Assembly: GCA_943736015.1 (NCBI GenBank)
Contig: OX031056.1
Location: forward strand, 66,119,277-66,183,276
Direction of reading: 5' to 3'
DNA: 64,000 bases
Origin: Tridacna crocea
Lineage: Eukaryota; Mollusca; Bivalvia; Cardiida; Cardiidae
The notes under the pieces are model-generated. The model ran no database searches and was not told the origin of the DNA. It saw only the letters and a list, made by a program, of their open reading frames with translations. A program made the translations under genes and the position numbers. This document shows positions 61,030 to 64,000 of this stretch, in pieces; position 1 is the first letter of the stretch, and each line of letters begins with the position of its first letter.

Positions 61030-61219
61030 GAATGAAATTAACAAAAACAGATATGGCATGCTTTCCCAATCCGAATACCTTACAAACTATCTTTAAGCGT
61101 AGACTGTAGATGAGATGGCACTTCCTGTCAATTTTGATCTTGAACCTATACTCTCCACAGAACCCACGGGTTAAGGGATGTTATCCTTGCGATCGGATCC
61201 TGAAACGCATTAGAGATCG

Positions 61220-61438
61220 TTCAACCCTTAAAGCACTGAATTAATATACAAGAGACATTTTTAAAAAGGATAAATAACTGAAATATTGCTGTACCAAGCT
61301 TTTTTTTTTTGCCAGAATATGAAACAAAATAGTACACAGTGTAGATCTAAGAGCAGACTGCACTTTCTGTGCAGTCTGATCTTGATCTGCACTGTCCACA
61401 AAAACAAGTTAAGTTGGTTCCAGCGCTTTAAGGGCTAA
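61220..61438 (-). mobile_element. MITE B, variant ends
   Basis: TTCAACCCTTAAAGCACTG and CAGCGCTTTAAGGGCTAA are 18-bp inverted ends, a better match than in ordinary B. The core 'agtgtagatctaagagcaga' is typical. Confidence 0.8.
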
Positions 61439-61499
61439 AGAACATAATTTTTGCAATTCCGAACATAATATTAATGTAAAATTTTAAACCCTGAAAAGA

Positions 61500-61950
61500 T
61501 AAATAGAGGATATTTGTCTATTTCTGTTGAAGATCATTTTTATTTCATCGAGTGAACAACATCGGTCAATATTTTCACGAGTGGCGCAGCCACTCGTGAA
61601 AATATTACCGATGGTGTTCACGAGATAAAACAAGTTTCGATCTTTCACCGAAAAAAAAATATATTTATTTCATGCTTTCAACCTTTTCTGGGAGGAGCTT
61701 TATCAAAATCCAGTACAGTTTATTTCAGTTGATCACCATGGCGTACCCCCTCCGCATAACAATCCATTACAATATTACGTCAAGCGCGAGAAATGTAAAG
61801 TAAATGACGTCATTTTCCATCTGGTTGTGGGTCAAGCGCATTTCACCAAAGTAGCTAGAATATAGAAATCGGTATTTTCACTGGTGGAATATCGAAAAAT
61901 ATTTTTACTGATATTTCTCGATATTCTACCGGAAAGCATGAAATAAAAGA
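61500..61950 (-). mobile_element. foldback element T
   Basis: 'ttatttcatcgagtgaacaa', perfect stem 'ttttcacgagtggc / gccactcgtgaaaa' near 61575-61605, 'aatattacgtcaagcgcgag', 'tttctcgatattctaccgga'. Confidence 0.8.
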
Positions 61951-62295
61951 GACCAGTCACTCTATTTAAGTCTAAAGAGTTTTTCAACTTTACAATGACC
62001 ATCTTACACTATCTTCCTGAAAATACGTCATTTCTTATTTCATTGCAAAAAAAAGGTTTTAAGGGTGTCAAAAGATTATAACCCTACTCTGACAAAATAG
62101 GGTTGAAGACATTCTGTAATGTATTTTATCAACACATCAGACTTTGGTCCGTAAAATCCATTTTGGCCCACAATTGACTATAAATCCAGAACTAGCATGG
62201 TCCTTTAACACATTGAAAGAATTTAGATTACAATAAAGTTTGAAACATGTCACCGTGCGCTGGTGGATACTTCAGTAACGTGTGCGACCATGTGA
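61951..62295. other. mostly unassigned
   Basis: 'actctgacaaaatagggttg' near 62084 resembles the start of an E copy, but nothing else supports it. Confidence 0.4.
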
Positions 62296-62433
62296 CCTGC
62301 AACATGCCAAAAGGGGCATTCGGACATTTGCGTAAAGTGTCGTGTCGGATCAGCCTGCGCGTAGTCCGCAAGCTGATCTGAGACGACACTTTACGCAAAT
62401 GTCCAAATGCTCCTTTTCGCATGTTGCAATCCA
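62296..62433. mobile_element. MITE C, single-hairpin form
   Basis: Ends 'acctgcaacatgccaaaagg' and 'ccttttcgcatgttgcaatc'. There is one hairpin only, so the 138 bp is almost fully self-complementary. Confidence 0.9.
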
Positions 62434-62539
62434 CATCGGCTACCTAACACAGTCTACATCTCTCTTTTTGTTATGAAGATGCAGGGAACCCAGGCTATTT
62501 ACACCATGAGGGCTCCCGCATGGCAGTATTCGTCATTTT

Positions 62540-62660
62540 TTAATATTTTCCTAAATTTCAAAATAACGTAACTTCTGATTGGTTAAACCAGATGGTTTAG
62601 CGAATCAGAAGTCGCCTTACTTGCTAAGTCTGACTAAAATGAAACTAAGAATGAAATTGA
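62540..62660. mobile_element. foldback MITE D, diverged
   Basis: Centre 'attggttaaaccagatggtt' and flanking 'gtaacttctg / cagaagtcgcctta'. Outer ends are lost. Confidence 0.65.
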
Positions 62661-63082
62661 AATTTATTGGTAAAAACAGGCTTGGATTCAGGTGATACAA
62701 GTAACATGTTAAAAAAGAACTCGGCCATTAGGAGCCTAATGTGTCTAGTCTAGAATTGGTAAAGGCATCGTAAAAAACTGTCCACAGCAAAAATGAACCT
62801 TTCATAACTAAAAGAATATTGACATGGCGCGAAACACATAAAACAATCTTCAAGCACAAACAAATTTTGAATAATTAATAAAAGCATGTTGAACTGTGTG
62901 CAGAGGTCGCTATGTTTTCCTGTCAACATTACTTCAATAATGCATGAAATGGTGCCATTATGACTTTTACATAGTTATGATAACCGAAGTGCATCCATTT
63001 AGTCAAGGAAAACTTGTCAGACAAAAAAAAAGACTGTAATCCGCTGAGGCCTTGCAAAACAACAAAACAAACATGCTCTCAA
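62661..63082. other. no recognised feature
   Basis: Nothing I can assign. Confidence 0.4.
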
Positions 63083-63200
63083 ACATGCTAAGTGCGACTG
63101 GTTCACCTTTTGCGGACAGTGTAGATCAAGATCAGACTGCACAGAACGTGCAGTCTGATCTTTGATCTACACTGTCCGATAAGGAGATATTATTCCCCGA
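63083..63200 (+). mobile_element. MITE B, cut on the right
   Basis: 'catgctaagtgcgactggtt', perfect core hairpin, 'gataaggagatattattccc'. It stops where a mariner-like end begins. Confidence 0.85.
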
Positions 63201-63440
63201 GATACGAGGGCTGTTCAATAAGTAATGCCCCTGACCCACTTCCATTTGTCTCATATCTAGCTGAAATTTTGCATTCATATCTCTATGGGTTATGTGGCAA
63301 TTTACAGCTCTGAACTTATTGTGGTTTCTGATTTACAGGTGTTTGAACTTAGTCAGATGTGTGACGGACATCTGATAGAAGAAAGAGTAAAAATTACTTC
63401 TTGTAACCCAATGGTCATTTAAATTCTAGCACAGACTTCC
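63201..63440 (+). mobile_element. mariner-like 5' end
   Basis: 'tacgagggctgttcaataag' with the following 'taatgcccctgacccacttc' resembles the terminal repeat and leader of mariner elements (from memory of the family). No transposase frame follows, and the sequence passes into an R copy, so only an end remains. Confidence 0.5.
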
Positions 63441-63485
63441 GACAATGTTTGAATTCGCAATGCCAGCGTGTTACAAGGTCATATG

Positions 63486-63692
63486 GTGCATTCAGCTGTG
63501 ATCAGCGGTTTAGAGAAATCTCGAGCTAAACCAGGCCTGATTTCTCCTTAAATGTATTGATAAAAGCCATTTCCTCCATTGCTACTTTATAGGGCGTATT
63601 ACTACAATCCCCTAAATTTGGGGAGAGTAGTGCGTCATGCCAGACAGGTGGAATCTTCGAAGAATATGACATGCGCAGACAACGGAGTGGCA
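63486..63692 (-). mobile_element. repeat R, partial
   Basis: 'gtgatcagcggtttagagaa', 'ccttaaatgtattgataaaa', 'cttcgaagaatatgacatgc'. Both ends of the R body are missing. Confidence 0.65.
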
Positions 63693-63834
63693 CGTGTATT
63701 TTACCTAGGTACATGTAACTGTATTGCGTGGGAACTGTTTCCGTCTTCAACTGAAGAGCCTATATAATCAAAGTGTTGTAAGCACTGTAATCGGTCGTCA
63801 CTGAATGATTATTGGTTGGTTGGTTGATTGGTTG

Positions 63835-64000
63835 GTTGTATTGGAGTTTAATGCCACTTTAACAGCTAAGGTCATATCATGGCGATCAATGACACACATG
63901 TGTTTCCTGACTTTCTCACACCAGTACTAACACAACTTTCCTTTCCGAAGCAACCGACTACTTTTCTCATATGCTTCTGCAGAGGTGAGAGGCGAAAATT
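63835..64000 (-). mobile_element. SINE L, continues past the window
   Basis: Tail 'ttggttggttgattggttgg' at the left, 'aatgccactttaacagctaa', 'gacacacatgtgtttcctga', 'gcagaggtgagaggcgaaaa' at the edge. The head lies outside. Confidence 0.8.

Overview
The window looks like intergenic or deep-intronic DNA from an animal genome. The best guess is a heterodont bivalve mollusc. That guess rests on the AT-rich sequence, the tRNA-derived SINEs and above all the dense palindromic MITEs; families C and E resemble hairpin repeats I associate with clam and mussel genomes, but this is recognition from memory and the species cannot be fixed. I found no protein-coding gene, rRNA, intact tRNA or CRISPR array that I would defend. 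Open frames are all short (at most about 140 codons), overlap repeats, and show no family I recognise.

Nearly everything identifiable is a short non-autonomous mobile element. Letters are names used only in this answer. A (about 44 copies over the whole window, about 225-235 bp) has TTAACCCTTTACCAAAC-type ends, an inner arm and a central hairpin, and is bounded by TTAA, as piggyBac- or Kolobok-type elements are. B (about 25 copies, about 175-215 bp) and P (2 complete copies and a fragment, about 0.55 kb) are also bounded by TTAA. C (7), D (7), E (17), J (5), K (2), T (3), U (2), W (2-3) and Y (1 and 2 ends) are other terminal-inverted-repeat or foldback families. H (6 copies, about 370-560 bp) has ends of the type ATCTTCGCGAGCCAAGG and 9-10 bp target duplications, as Mutator-like elements do. 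F (9), G (3), L (4), M (4), R (4) and S (1) are SINE or SINE-like repeats; tRNA-like heads are visible in F, G, L, M, S and one R copy. One mariner-like end lies near the right edge.

Layout: 1-4.3 kb holds L, F, A, B, D and T copies. 4.6-10 kb holds E, H, F, an inverted repeat, C and N copies, including a C inside an A. 10-21 kb mixes K, R, A, J, G, E, F, T, C and S. 21-28 kb contains a tandem repeat, F with a nested D, and a nest of A, D, B and A. 28-36 kb contains P with an inserted Q, then G, F, E with nested A, A with nested B, J, R, U, a large GATT array, and C with nested H. 36-49 kb has B, E, A, microsatellites, U with nested A, J, P with nested A, D, C with nested H and Y. 49-64 kb has F, N, a four-element nest (E holding A and P, with P holding H), a head-to-head pair of tRNA-like sequences, B, E with nested B, H, W, A, T, C, the mariner-like end and L.

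These sequences do not form a pathway. The biology visible is the succession of transposition: young TTAA elements and H elements have landed inside older E, C, P, U and SINE copies, so relative ages can be read directly. Long gene-free stretches with no recognised repeat are listed as such.
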